From Ruminococcus sp. (GTDB lineage: Bacteria; Bacillota; Clostridia; Oscillospirales; Ruminococcaceae), in contig NZ_JAILNU010000088.1 of NCBI RefSeq assembly GCF_024691275.1, forward strand, positions 1 through 64,000: a stretch of 64,000 nt of DNA. Reading direction: 5' to 3'. Position numbers and translations under genes: made by a program. Below, piece after piece: positions 56,042-64,000 of the stretch. Positions within the stretch are counted from its first letter, which is position 1. Each line of letters opens with the position of its first letter. The notes beneath the pieces were generated by a model. That model was not told the origin of the DNA. It did not search any database and saw only the letters and a list, made by a program, of their open reading frames with translations.

Positions 56042-57409
56042 TCAGCAGCCGCGGATATTTGAGATATCATCGGTGCTGCCGCCGCCCTGGTCGTTAGGAT
56101 CTCTAAACTTGCCTTTTTCGACCAGACGAAGAAAAGCATCAACAACATCTTCGGCGAGCTGAGTTCCTGAAACTTCCTTGATAATGCTGACAGCCTTTTC
56201 AAAGTTCATGCGCTTGCGGTACGGACGGTTGGAGTACATCGCGTCGAAGGTATCTGCAACAGCGATTATCTGCGCAACGCGCGGTATCGCGTCGCCTTTC
56301 AGACCCAAAGGATAGCCCTTTCCGTCAGGACGCTCATGGTGAGCACGAGCACCTATCGCAACCTCAGGCATCAGACTGATATTTTTCAGTGCTTCGTAGC
56401 CGCGTTCGGTATGGGACTTGATAAGCTCGTATTCTTCCGGTGTCAGCTTTCCGGGTTTGTTAAGGACTTCATCAGGGATACACACCTTGCCTATATCGTG
56501 CATAAGCGCTATACTGTAGTACTTTTCGATAGTTTCCTGATCGTAGCCCAGCTCCCGCGTGAGCATGGCGGTATATTTGGCAACACGGCTTGAATGACCG
56601 TTGGTGTATGTGTCCTTCATATCGATAACTATCGCAAAGCTCTCAACTATCTCACGTATAAGAAGCTTATCACGTTTCTGTCGCTCGATGAAAAATTCCA
56701 TATCATCAGCCTTGTGGTAGCCGATGGACATACGAACTCCGATTATGACGCATATAATAAGGAAAATCGTAGAGAAAAGAACGACCTTTATAGTGAAGCT
56801 GGTGACATATTCTTTAATATCTATCATGTCGATATCGGCACGTATATATGCAACACATCTGTCACGCTTATTCATAACAGGCTGATATACGCTTATTATC
56901 CACGAATTTGAAGTTTTTTTCTCGGTAGGAGCTATCTTTTCGCCGGATATCATGTCAGGTTTCTTAGATTTTAAAGAATCGCTTATCTTATAACTCGTGG
57001 CAAGCGGAGCATCTTCTTCCTCAGTTCCGTTAATGTCAAATATAACATATGTATCATTGGTAGTCAGGTGAAATACGAATATTTTTTTCAGGTCCGGAGA
57101 GTTGTGATAAATATTATCGAGAAGGGCTTTTGTACGGACATATTCCAGATCTGAGCCGAAAGCCAGCCATTTTTCAAGTCTTTCGGTATTGATAGTGTCT
57201 GCGATTATCTGTGCAGTGACCTGTCCGGATTGAATTCTCAGATTTTTGGTTTTTTCGGTGAACAGGTGTGCGCTAACGATAGTTATGACCGTAGTCATTG
57301 CAATCGCAAGGAATGTTAGCATGACGAGCAGACGAAAGTGGCGTATTTTACGTTGACTGTGTTTTTTTGTATATTTAATTTTATTAGAGGCGATTTTACT
57401 TAGTTTCAT
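56042..57409 (-). CDS. Membrane HD-GYP cyclic di-GMP phosphodiesterase
   Basis: 455 residues from ATG 57409, whose preceding AGGGGG is the ribosome site. A helix at about 30-52 (LLVMLTFLAIAMTTVITIVS), an extracytoplasmic sensor of about 155 residues (LLDNIYHNSPDLKKIFVFHL), a second helix (about 206-228), then the HD-GYP domain: GHSSRVAKYTAML, ALMHDIGKVCIPDEVLNKPG and HHERPDGKGYPLGLKGD. Metal and substrate motifs are intact, so hydrolysis of cyclic di-GMP is expected. The sensor resembles a Cache-type fold, but I cannot confirm it. Convergent with the second ABC-F gene. Confidence 0.93.
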   Translation of the reverse strand: MKLSKIASNKIKYTKKHSQRKIRHFRLLVMLTFLAIAMTTVITIVSAHLFTEKTKNLRIQSGQVTAQIIADTINTERLEKWLAFGSDLEYVRTKALLDNIYHNSPDLKKIFVFHLTTNDTYVIFDINGTEEEDAPLATSYKISDSLKSKKPDMISGEKIAPTEKKTSNSWIISVYQPVMNKRDRCVAYIRADIDMIDIKEYVTSFTIKVVLFSTIFLIICVIIGVRMSIGYHKADDMEFFIERQKRDKLLIREIVESFAIVIDMKDTYTNGHSSRVAKYTAMLTRELGYDQETIEKYYSIALMHDIGKVCIPDEVLNKPGKLTPEEYELIKSHTERGYEALKNISLMPEVAIGARAHHERPDGKGYPLGLKGDAIPRVAQIIAVADTFDAMYSNRPYRKRMNFEKAVSIIKEVSGTQLAEDVVDAFLRLVEKGKFRDPNDQGGGSTDDISNIRGC

Positions 57410-57555
57410 AATAGTCCCCCTAAAAATTATGTTATTTAAAAATGTTAAAACGTACAATATATGCACTTTACAGTATTATATCATATAATTTGTAAACGAT
57501 TCTACCATTTTTTATTAAAATCACAGATTGTTTACAAAAAAGCAAAAATATGCGC

Positions 57556-57590
57556 AAAAACGCCTCTGACTTTATGTCAGAGGCGTTTTT
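57556..57590 (-). terminator. Terminator of the GNAT gene at 57618
   Basis: AAAAACGCCTCTGAC (57556-57570) pairs with GTCAGAGGCGTTTTT (57576-57590), a perfect 15-bp stem. Confidence 0.93.
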
Positions 57591-57617
57591 ATGCGATTGT
57601 AAGTGTTGATCGAGATA

Positions 57618-58277
57618 TCACTTGCGGTTTATAACAGAATGGCTATGTATGTAAAATTCTTCCTGGCTTGGCTGCCAGCCTTTAACTTTAGGCGGGAACT
57701 GAGCGTCGAAAGCTTCAACAGCTTCTGTATCATTACAGGGAGCGTCAACATCACTGGGATAATAGAACCATTTTCTGCCGTCGAGAGCATCGTCCTTCAG
57801 CACCTTAACAAGCAGAGCAGCAGGGAAGAAGTCTCCCTCAAAGCAAACGTTGTACTTACGGCAGCTTTTATAACCGCGGGCAACGTAGTTATCGGGGTTT
57901 CCGAAGTTGATGACAGTGTCATAGTCCATTTCCGCAGCAACTTTGAATGTGTGCTCCAAAAGTGCTTTCCCGTAGCCTTTACGCTGATATTCGGGCAGCA
58001 CACAAAGCGGACCCATTGTAACGATCGGTTTTTCATTACCATTTTCGTCGCGTAGTTTTGCCTTGCAGTACATGACAGAAGCGATAACTTTCCCGTCAAG
58101 TTCGATAACATAGTTGAGCTCGGGGATAAAGTCTTTGTGCTTGCGCATTATGTGAATGAAATAGTGCTCGAAGCAGCCGGGCTCGCTGAGGTTCCAGAAT
58201 GCTTCACGGGCGAGATTTTCAACTTCGCGGTAGTCTTTTTCTGTTTCCTTGCGGATGATATAGTCATTATTATTCAT
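57618..58277 (-). CDS. GNAT-family N-acetyltransferase
   Basis: 219 residues. GNAT motifs: YIIRKETEKDYREVENLARE at the N-terminus, GPLCVLPEYQRKGYGKALLE (acetyl-CoA pyrophosphate loop Q/RxxGxG/A), and FGNPDNYVARGYKSCRKY. This is the YhbS/N-acetyltransferase subgroup with a C-terminal extension of about 60 residues (LDGRKWFYYPSDVDAPCND). Substrate unknown. AGGAGG precedes the ATG. Its leader carries a terminator-like hairpin at 58303-58348. Confidence 0.9.
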   Translation of the reverse strand: MNNNDYIIRKETEKDYREVENLAREAFWNLSEPGCFEHYFIHIMRKHKDFIPELNYVIELDGKVIASVMYCKAKLRDENGNEKPIVTMGPLCVLPEYQRKGYGKALLEHTFKVAAEMDYDTVINFGNPDNYVARGYKSCRKYNVCFEGDFFPAALLVKVLKDDALDGRKWFYYPSDVDAPCNDTEAVEAFDAQFPPKVKGWQPSQEEFYIHSHSVINRK

Positions 58278-58302
58278 TATTTTTCCTCCTGAAATAGTTG
58301 AC

Positions 58303-58348
58303 CAAAAAACGGGAGGTTTGAGTGGGATAGTATTCGCAAACCTTCCGT
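58303..58348 (-). terminator. Leader terminator before the GNAT gene
   Basis: Minus strand ACGGAAGGTTTG (58348-58337) pairs with CAAACCTCCCGT (58320-58309) with one wobble, then TTTTTGG. It lies less than 25 bases before the AGGAGG of the gene, as in the nadE, FUSC and ATP-grasp leaders. Confidence 0.72.
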
Positions 58349-58539
58349 TTACGCTGCTATCTCAGTTCTGTTATTATTTTTCAAACAACGATCTCCTTAA
58401 TAAAAATATGCAGGGATTACTCCTTACGCATACATTATAGCACATTGTAGGCAGTATTTCAAGTATTATTTATGAATAAAGCCGAAATATCCTGTATTAA
58501 CAGAATATAAGCGGCTCTTTGAATTAAATATAGTCTTTG

Positions 58540-59433
58540 TCAGACGGCAAAGTTTTTGCCGATAAATTCCCATTTTTTATCACGGGAAGCGGTTATTACC
58601 TGAATATCATCATCTGTAAGGTGCTTGAAGCGTCCCTGTTTTTTCAGGTATGCTTCAACGCTTGTGAACTCCTTTGGCTTATGATTCAGCTTGAATTCAC
58701 CGTTTTCGTACTCGGCAAGATACCAGAGCCCGCAGTCAACTACCTCCTTAGCTATCTCGACTGTCTCATCGGGAGCAACTCCCCAGCCGGTAGGACATGG
58801 AGCTATAACGTGGATATACTTAGTTCCCTGTATCTGTGAAGCCTTCTGCACCTTCTGTATAAAATCGCTGATATAGCCCACGCTTGCGGTAGCTGCATAC
58901 GGAATATCATGAGCAGCAGCTATCTCGAACATATTCTTCTTAGGACGGATATTTCCGTGGATATTCTTTCCTGCGGGAGTAGTCGTGGTCTTTGCACCGA
59001 AAGGAGTAAGACCGCTTTTCTGTATGCCTGTATTCATGTATGCTTCGTTGTCGTAGCAGATGTAGATGATATTGTCGTTGCGGTCGATAGCTCCCGAAAG
59101 AGCCTGTATACCGATATCTGCCGTACCGCCGTCGCCTGCAAAACCCACAGCAGTAAAGTCCTTGATGCCTCTTGCTCTTAGACCTGCCTCAACGCCCGTC
59201 AGCATGGAAGCTGTACCTGCAAATGTTGAGATTATCGAGTTGTTTGAGAAGCAAAGCTGTGGGAAATTGAAGCCTACTGCCGACATACAGCCTGCTGGGA
59301 GTACCGATACTGCATTAGGTCCGAGAACTTTCAGCGCTGCTCTGACTGCAAGACTTCCGCCGCAGCCTGCACAGGCTTTGTGTCCGTAGAAAAATTCCTC
59401 ACGGGAAATGCTTTCCGCTGTTTTATTAGCCAT
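58540..59433 (-). CDS. porB: Pyruvate:ferredoxin oxidoreductase, beta subunit
   Basis: 297 residues from ATG 59433 behind GGAGG, overlapping the alpha stop. It is the thiamine-diphosphate subunit: HKACAGCGGSLAVRAAL (cluster Cys), GFAGDGGTADIGIQALSGAI (thiamine/Mg site), YDNEAYMNTGIQKS and HVIAPCPTGWG (fourth Cys). Together with alpha, gamma and delta it forms the four-subunit enzyme that oxidises pyruvate to acetyl-CoA and reduces ferredoxin. Related 2-oxoacid substrates are possible, but the motifs fit pyruvate. Confidence 0.92.
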   Translation of the reverse strand: MANKTAESISREEFFYGHKACAGCGGSLAVRAALKVLGPNAVSVLPAGCMSAVGFNFPQLCFSNNSIISTFAGTASMLTGVEAGLRARGIKDFTAVGFAGDGGTADIGIQALSGAIDRNDNIIYICYDNEAYMNTGIQKSGLTPFGAKTTTTPAGKNIHGNIRPKKNMFEIAAAHDIPYAATASVGYISDFIQKVQKASQIQGTKYIHVIAPCPTGWGVAPDETVEIAKEVVDCGLWYLAEYENGEFKLNHKPKEFTSVEAYLKKQGRFKHLTDDDIQVITASRDKKWEFIGKNFAV

Positions 59434-60595
59434 TCTCTTTGCCTCCAATGCCGATGAAATTCACGCTGTCAGTGCCGACAGCAATGTCGCTGTATATTTT
59501 TTCGATATCAGCGGCGGAGATATTTCTTCCGCCCAGACCGCCGATGAAGTTGTAGCCCTTAACGTTCACTCCTGCCTTTTTCAGCGCGGAGTTGACGTTT
59601 GTGAAAACCGTTCCCTCGTTGCCGAAGCTGATGTCCTTTTCGAGGACAGCGTAAGCCTTGACATTGCTCAGTACCTCGGCTATTTCAGTGTTGGGGAATG
59701 GTCTCATGTATCGTATGCGGACAACGCCTGCCTTTATGCCGTTTTCACGCAGCTTATCGGCAGTTTCGCGGCATAGACCGGCGATACTTCCGAGAGTTGC
59801 TATTATGTATTCAGCGTCCTCAGTGCGGTATTTCTCGATAAGTCCGCTGTATTTTCTGCCGAAGATATTGGCGAATTCCTTTTCTGTCTCAGTGATGACA
59901 TCACGCGCGGCAAGAATTCCTTCATGCTCCTTGTACTTAAAGATATAGTTTGTGTCAGGGCCTGCCGAGAAAGCCATATTCTTCGGGTTATCGAAGTCGA
60001 TGCGGTTGTCGGTCTCATAGGGCGGCAGAAAGCTGTCAGCCTTTGATCTTTCGGGTATCTCAACTGTTTCATAAGTATGAGTGAGGACAAAACCGTCCAG
60101 ATTAGCCATGAAAGGAGTGGATACACGTTTGTCTTCGGCGATCCTGTAGCTCATGAGCGCAAGGTCGAGAGCTTCCTGTGCATTTTCTGCATAAGCCTGT
60201 ATCCAGCCGCTGTCAAGCTGCGAAAGGCTGTCGCGCTGGTCGCCGTAGATATTCCACGGGAGAGCTGTAGAGCGGTCAGCATTCATCATAACGATGGGGA
60301 AGCGTCCGCCTGCTGCGTAGTACAGACATTCAGCCATATAGAGAAGTCCCTGTGACGATGTGGCAGTGAATGCTCTTGCACCTGCTGCACTTGCACCGAT
60401 AGCACATGAAAGTGCGGAGTGCTCCGATTCAACATGGACATATTCTGCATTAAGGCTGCCGTCCTCCACCATTTCCGAAAGACGCTCAACGACAATAGTC
60501 TGAGGAGTTATAGGATAAGCTGAAATGACCTGGGGACGTGCAAGACGAATTCCCTCGGCAAATGCTTCATTTCCTGATAAAAATTTTCTGCTCAT
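59426..60595 (-). CDS. porA: Pyruvate:ferredoxin oxidoreductase, alpha subunit
   Basis: 389 residues. Family motifs: ISAYPITPQTIVVERLSEMV, VHVESEHSALSCAIGASAAG, RAFTATSSQGLLYMAECLYY and NIYGDQRDSLSQLDSGWIQA. A transketolase-C-like domain with YIIATLGSIAGLC and KAYAVLEKDISFGNEG closes the chain. Complete. Its start overlaps the delta gene by four bases and its end overlaps the beta gene, so all four subunits are coupled. Confidence 0.94.
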   Translation of the reverse strand: MSRKFLSGNEAFAEGIRLARPQVISAYPITPQTIVVERLSEMVEDGSLNAEYVHVESEHSALSCAIGASAAGARAFTATSSQGLLYMAECLYYAAGGRFPIVMMNADRSTALPWNIYGDQRDSLSQLDSGWIQAYAENAQEALDLALMSYRIAEDKRVSTPFMANLDGFVLTHTYETVEIPERSKADSFLPPYETDNRIDFDNPKNMAFSAGPDTNYIFKYKEHEGILAARDVITETEKEFANIFGRKYSGLIEKYRTEDAEYIIATLGSIAGLCRETADKLRENGIKAGVVRIRYMRPFPNTEIAEVLSNVKAYAVLEKDISFGNEGTVFTNVNSALKKAGVNVKGYNFIGGLGGRNISAADIEKIYSDIAVGTDSVNFIGIGGKENG

Positions 60596-60885
60596 TTACG
60601 TTCAGCCTCCATTCTTATGGCACCGATCCTGCATATTTTTGCACATATGCCGCAGCCCTTACAGAAATCATAATCTATTTCGGCTTTTCCGCTGTTTATG
60701 GAAATCACACCGTCGGGGCAGTACAAATAGCACTGCTCGCAGCCGACACATTTTGCTCTGTCAATGACAGGTCTGATGCTGCGCCAGCCGCTGTTGACAG
60801 TTGTGAGATAACCTGCTTCAAATGAAGTATTCTCAGGAACTTCATCAAATGTGAAGCTCTTTTTTTCTCTTATGTATGGTCTCAT
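60592..60885 (-). CDS. porD: Pyruvate:ferredoxin oxidoreductase, delta subunit (2[4Fe-4S] ferredoxin)
   Basis: 97 residues with two CxxCxxCxxxC motifs: CVGCEQCYLYC and CKGCGICAKIC, each holding one [4Fe-4S] cluster for electron passage. The N-terminal 45 residues are typical of the delta subunit. Overlaps the gamma gene and the alpha gene by four bases each. Confidence 0.94.
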   Translation of the reverse strand: MRPYIREKKSFTFDEVPENTSFEAGYLTTVNSGWRSIRPVIDRAKCVGCEQCYLYCPDGVISINSGKAEIDYDFCKGCGICAKICRIGAIRMEAERK

Positions 60886-61394
60886 TTCAATGCCTCCTCT
60901 GAAGCTTTCAGCAGTGCTGAGATATTGCGCTCCTGTATTTTTGCAGGCATATATCCCTTTATGGAGTCAACTGCATTTTCTTTTGTTACGACATCTGAGA
61001 TGCCTATAAGAAGTCCGTACATAACGGTATTTACTGTAGGTAGCCTGTGTTCAGCCGAAATTTTTTCGGCATCGAATGTAACAGTTCCTTCGATGGCATT
61101 TTTTGAGTTGATTATTATCTTGCCGCCGCTTTTAAGAAGCTCATGCAGCTGTGGTGAATAAAGAGTGTCATCGAGTATAACGATATAGTCAGCCTTTTCG
61201 GTCTGGCTTCTGTCTGCAACAGGTTTTGTATCGAACTTAGTGAATGCTCTAACGGGAGCGCCGCGGCGTTCGGGACCGAATGAGGGAAAAGCAAGTGCGA
61301 ATCGGCTGCTGTCGGAGGCATATGCAGCACCGAGCAGTTTTGCTGCGGTAAATGCACCCTGACCGCCGCGTCCGAGCCAAATTATCTCTTTCAT
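60882..61394 (-). CDS. porG: Pyruvate:ferredoxin oxidoreductase, gamma subunit
   Basis: 170 residues: IIWLGRGGQGAFTAAKLLGA at the N-terminus is the gamma-subunit signature, followed by FPSFGPERRGAPVRAFTKFD and DYIVILDDTLYS. First gene of the por operon (gamma, delta, alpha, beta). AGGAG precedes the ATG, and a promoter lies at 61426-61455. The Rrf2 regulator gene directly upstream, same strand, probably controls it. Confidence 0.93.
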   Translation of the reverse strand: MKEIIWLGRGGQGAFTAAKLLGAAYASDSSRFALAFPSFGPERRGAPVRAFTKFDTKPVADRSQTEKADYIVILDDTLYSPQLHELLKSGGKIIINSKNAIEGTVTFDAEKISAEHRLPTVNTVMYGLLIGISDVVTKENAVDSIKGYMPAKIQERNISALLKASEEALK

Positions 61395-61425
61395 GATATT
61401 TCTCCTATCGTTTTAGTATGTTTTA

Positions 61426-61455
61426 ATTATACGCTCAGTCGCAATGTATGTCCAA
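61426..61455 (-). promoter_or_regulatory. Promoter of the por operon
   Basis: Minus strand TTGGAC (61455-61450), 18 bases, TATAAT (61431-61426). Just upstream, 61465-61500 holds repeated CTATAA/TTATAGG words (including CCTATTATAGG) that could bind the Rrf2 regulator. Confidence 0.6.
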
Positions 61456-61606
61456 TACGAGAGTCCTATTATAGGTTATAGGAATAAGCTATAAATCGGT
61501 ATATGAGCAAAGTCATACCATTTGTTTGCGTATCAGAGAGGCTGTTACAGTTGGAGCTTTGCAGGATATCCGAGCATATGATATGTATGTTTCGTCAGAC
61601 CGCAGC

Positions 61607-62053
61607 TCAAATGTAATACATAGGCTCAGTTTCAGAGCTGCTGAGTTCGCTGTATCTGTCAGCAAGAACCTTCAGTGTGAGATTTTCCGAGAACTTGCAG
61701 AAATAGTCTGTAACGGGCTTCCAGAGACATTCCTCGATAGCGGTTATGACCGAGGATTCCAGCTTATCGCTGAATGTAGATGAAGCAAGTATAGAATTAT
61801 CGAGAGCATTTACTATTTCATTAAGCGTGATATCGGAGGAGCTTCTTGCCAGAATGTATCCGCCGCTTGCGCCCTTTACGCTTTTCAGTATACGTGACTG
61901 TTTGAGAAGCGGGAATATCTGCTCAAGATACTTCGCTGAAATATTGTTGCGCTTAGATATTGAATTGATCTTGATAACATTTTCATCATGCGAATGGATA
62001 GCAATGTCGATAAGCGCGATTATGCCGCATTCTACTTTAGTTGATATTTTCAA
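61607..62053 (-). CDS. Rrf2-family transcriptional regulator
   Basis: 148 residues from TTG 62053, chosen because GAGGTG lies six bases upstream and the product then starts LKISTKVECGIIALIDIA, usual for the family. The winged helix-turn-helix is ISAKYLEQIFPLLKQSRILK with the wing KGASGGYILAR. The three clustered Cys of IscR-type iron-sulfur sensors are absent; only Cys in VECG and EECLW remain, so it may use another signal. It lies upstream of the por operon on the same strand and probably regulates it. Confidence 0.9.
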   Translation of the reverse strand: MKISTKVECGIIALIDIAIHSHDENVIKINSISKRNNISAKYLEQIFPLLKQSRILKSVKGASGGYILARSSSDITLNEIVNALDNSILASSTFSDKLESSVITAIEECLWKPVTDYFCKFSENLTLKVLADRYSELSSSETEPMYYI

Positions 62054-62132
62054 ATCTATCACCTCTATATATTTATAATTCCTATCTGATAACTAAGTCT
62101 AACACATCTTTCTTATAAATGCAAGCATTTGC

Positions 62133-62181
62133 GCTATAGCTTTTATCTATAGCAAGCATAGCTTCTTATAGATAATGCCTT
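62133..62181. promoter_or_regulatory. Repeated TATAGCTT inverted repeats upstream of the Rrf2 gene
   Basis: GCTATAG (62133-62139) and CTATAGC (62147-62153) are perfect inverted arms with a seven-base centre, followed at once by a related ATAGCTTCTTATAGATA (62159-62175). A similar TATAGCTTATTCCTATAA stretch precedes the por promoter on the minus strand. Probable autoregulatory operator of the Rrf2 protein, and perhaps used by the LysR gene opposite. Confidence 0.5.
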
Positions 62182-62272
62182 TGTTAATATTTGGAGACTA
62201 TGCTGAAAATGACCCGAAATAGCAGATATGATGTGATATTGTCACGTTCGGGGAAGTGTTATACGAAAAATA

Positions 62273-62301
62273 TGGACAAAGAAGCAAAAAAGTGTTATAA
62301 T
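62273..62301 (+). promoter_or_regulatory. Promoter of the LysR gene
   Basis: TGGACA (62273-62278), 17 bases, TATAAT (62296-62301). Confidence 0.75.
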
Positions 62302-62335
62302 AAAAACAGAAGATCATTAGGCGGAGGTGAGTAAT

Positions 62336-63256
62336 TTGAATGTCCTGCATATGAAATACGCTGTTGAGGTGGCAGATACCGGTTCGATAAATAAAGCATC
62401 TGAGATACTTTTGATCGCACAGCCTAATCTCAGCCGTTCGATAAAAGAGCTTGAAGCAGATCTTGGTATAACTATTTTTGTGCGTACACGAAAGGGAATG
62501 ATGCTTACTCCCGAGGGCAGTGAATTTATCGGATACGCAAAAAGGATACTTTCGCAGATAAGTGATGTTGAAAAAATGTACCGTGAAGGTCTGGCACAGA
62601 AGCAGAAGTTCTCTGTCTGTACACCGAGGGCGACTTACATTTCCGATGCTTTTGTAAAATTCTCAAAAAAGATCGGAAAGGGGCGATCCGAGATATTCTA
62701 CAAGGAAACCAACTCCTCACTTGCCATAAAAAATGTTCTGTCTACGGATTATAGTCTCGGTATAGTGCGCTATGCATCGAATTATGATAAATACTTCAAA
62801 ATGCTTTTTGATGAAAAGGGACTGCATTACGAGGTGGTGGCTGAATTCAGTTATGTTCTGATTATGGGCAGGGAATGTCCGCTTACAGCCCTTGATGAAA
62901 TACATTTCAATGATCTTTCGGGGTATATTGAGATCGCTCATGCTGACCCGTATGTTCCTTCGCTTTCACAGTCGGAGGTCATACACGAGGAGCTTGCCGA
63001 TACGATAGACCGCCGTATATTTGTATTTGAGAGAGGAAGTCAGTTTGAGCTGCTGTCGGAAAATCCCGAGACTTTTATGTGGGTATCTCCCATAACAGAT
63101 AAAACTATAGAACGTTTCGGACTTGTTCAAAGGGAATGTCCCGATAATGACAAAGTATATAAAGACGTTCTTATCTACCGTGACGATTATAATCTCACAG
63201 AGCTTGACAATCTCTTTATTACCGAGCTCTGCAAATCAAAACGAAAATATTTATAA
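62336..63256 (+). CDS. LysR-family transcriptional regulator
   Basis: 306 residues from TTG 62336, which has GGAGG seven bases upstream; the longer frame from GTG 62327 would place that ribosome site too close. The N-terminal helix-turn-helix is KYAVEVADTGSINKASEILL with AQPNLSRSIKELEADLGITI and FVRTRKGMMLTPEG. The effector domain (about 90-300) is diverged from common LysR receptors. Target genes are unknown; the phosphotransferase gene downstream or the divergent Rrf2 gene are possible. Confidence 0.92.
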   Translation: MNVLHMKYAVEVADTGSINKASEILLIAQPNLSRSIKELEADLGITIFVRTRKGMMLTPEGSEFIGYAKRILSQISDVEKMYREGLAQKQKFSVCTPRATYISDAFVKFSKKIGKGRSEIFYKETNSSLAIKNVLSTDYSLGIVRYASNYDKYFKMLFDEKGLHYEVVAEFSYVLIMGRECPLTALDEIHFNDLSGYIEIAHADPYVPSLSQSEVIHEELADTIDRRIFVFERGSQFELLSENPETFMWVSPITDKTIERFGLVQRECPDNDKVYKDVLIYRDDYNLTELDNLFITELCKSKRKYL

Positions 63257-63263
63257 ACCGCAG

Positions 63264-63288
63264 ACCGCAGGAATTCCTGCGGTTTTTT
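63264..63288 (+). terminator. Terminator of the LysR gene
   Basis: ACCGCAGGAATTCCTGCGGT is a 20-base perfect palindrome followed by TTTTTG. Confidence 0.9.
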
Positions 63289-63632
63289 GCTTTTTTGGTA
63301 TTTTAAATACATATCAATAATGATAACACGGGTATACTTTTTTGATTATTCCCAAGGTGAATATTCCTTGTTATAATTATAACAGACAGAGTGTAATAAA
63401 GAAATAAGAGAGGTAGTCAGATCAGGACGAATGATCGGAAATGCATAAATAACAGGAGTTCCGCTTGTTCGTAAATGAAGTCACAGATATGCTTGATAAA
63501 AAAATAACAATCGGTTCTTGTAATTATTAATGCAGAAATACAAAGACCCTGATATCAGCAAAAAAGGTATGGCTTGCACTCTCAGTTAAACATCTGAAAA
63601 AGTTCATTAATAAAGAAAGCTGGGTAATTAGA
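63289..63632 (+). other. Intergenic region before the phosphotransferase gene
   Basis: AT-rich. A TATAAT at about 63374 lies just after AAGGTGAATATTCCTT, a near-palindrome centred on GAATATTC that could be an operator. A GAGAGGTAG and short frames follow, none convincing. Nothing else is recognised. Confidence 0.35.
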
Positions 63633-64000
63633 ATGAATCTTGACAGGATAATCGCTGTAAGAAACAATAAGACTATTTACCGCGATGGCAGCTGCACTGT
63701 GAAAGTGTTTGAAAACGGCTATTCACAGCCTGAGATATACCGCGAAGCGTATATCCAGACGCTTATGCGTTCCATAGGACTGAATGTACCGAAAGTTGAG
63801 CAGATCACCGAGATCAACGGCAAGACGGCTATTGTATCCGAATACATAAACGGCAGGTCACTTTCGGATATGATAATTGCTTATCCCGAAAAAATCGAGG
63901 AGTTTTCGGAGCTTATTGCTGATACACAGCAGGATATTTCCAAAAAGAAGGCTTCCATAAGGCTTTTGAAGGAGTATATCACCGACAGTTTTTCCAAAGC
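63633..64000 (+). CDS. Phosphotransferase (aminoglycoside/choline kinase-like), cut by the window end
   Basis: The first 122 codons from ATG 63633. The kinase-like N-lobe is visible: TIYRDGSCTVKVFENGYSQP (with the ATP-binding Lys), EAYIQTLMRSIGLNVPKVEQ and AIVSEYINGRSLSDMI (hinge). These match the small phosphotransferases common in gut Firmicutes, often annotated as aminoglycoside phosphotransferase family, whose true substrates are unknown. The catalytic loop lies beyond the window. The ribosome site is weak (GAAAG). Confidence 0.78.
   Translation, partial: MNLDRIIAVRNNKTIYRDGSCTVKVFENGYSQPEIYREAYIQTLMRSIGLNVPKVEQITEINGKTAIVSEYINGRSLSDMIIAYPEKIEEFSELIADTQQDISKKKASIRLLKEYITDSFSK

Noticed and set aside
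58540..61394. 2-oxoisovalerate or 2-oxoglutarate oxidoreductase instead of pyruvate
   Set aside because: Subunit order, alpha-subunit motifs and the beta-subunit HKACAGCG start fit the four-subunit pyruvate enzyme better, although substrate cannot be proven by reading.

Overview
The window reads as a chromosome segment of a Ruminococcus-type gut or rumen Firmicute (Oscillospiraceae, close to the R. flavefaciens/R. albus group). The reasons are four secreted proteins with type I dockerins, a dockerin-bearing serpin, a dockerin-CotH protein, Thr-rich anti-sigma-like proteins, TTGACA/TATAAT promoters with 17-base spacers, strong AGGAGG ribosome sites and many rho-independent terminators. No cohesin or scaffoldin gene is in the window. 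Most genes lie on the minus strand.

Layout. 1-2.0 kb: eroded island with fragments of a polysaccharide pyruvyl transferase-like gene, a tyrosine integrase without its catalytic domain, and a CPBP protease pseudogene. 2-6.2 kb: DUF3781, DUF1015, maf, a MATE transporter with a Gly-Pro-rich N-terminus, and tRNA-Gln. 6.3-18.3 kb: dockerin-CotH protein, dCMP deaminase with a radical SAM protein, a sugar-sensor-like diguanylate cyclase, inorganic pyrophosphatase, PRPP synthetase, and a fused ABC/FtsX transporter. 18.5-24.6 kb: a seven-gene operon of circularly permuted ATP-grasp, alpha-E, transglutaminase, two AstE/AspA-like M14 proteins (one catalytically dead), a 64-residue Ser/Thr-rich peptide and a RelA/SpoT synthetase. 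This is the best candidate for an undescribed system. 24.7-28.1 kb: a FUSC membrane protein fused to a degenerate HAD-like domain, and nadE.

28.2-35.8 kb: a riboflavin operon behind an FMN riboswitch (DUF3021, ribD, ribE, ribBA, two small membrane proteins, ribH, a HAD phosphatase, an inactive M3-peptidase-like protein). A broken second copy of the riboswitch lies upstream. 35.9-43.5 kb: mrp, a lipoprotein with 5-residue GY(D/N) repeats, an MreB-type protein, recD2, a GNAT and an acyltransferase. 43.5-52.5 kb: a secretion and cellulosome region with two ECF sigma/anti-sigma pairs, three dockerin proteins (transglutaminase, serpin, unknown) and a lipoprotein. 52.5-57.5 kb: two ABC-F ATPases, the first behind a leader that looks like a ribosome-controlled attenuator, and an HD-GYP protein. 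57.6-64 kb: a GNAT, a four-subunit pyruvate:ferredoxin oxidoreductase next to an Rrf2 regulator, a LysR regulator, and the start of a phosphotransferase.

How the genes fit together. Riboflavin and NAD synthesis, PRPP, pyrophosphatase and ferredoxin-linked pyruvate oxidation are core anaerobic metabolism. The dockerin proteins and ECF/anti-sigma pairs fit surface sensing and extracellular assembly. The GGDEF and HD-GYP proteins make and break cyclic di-GMP. Regulation is rich in RNA leaders: an FMN riboswitch, an ABC-F attenuator, and several promoters followed at once by a terminator hairpin and then the ribosome site. All assignments come from reading the sequence; no database search was run.
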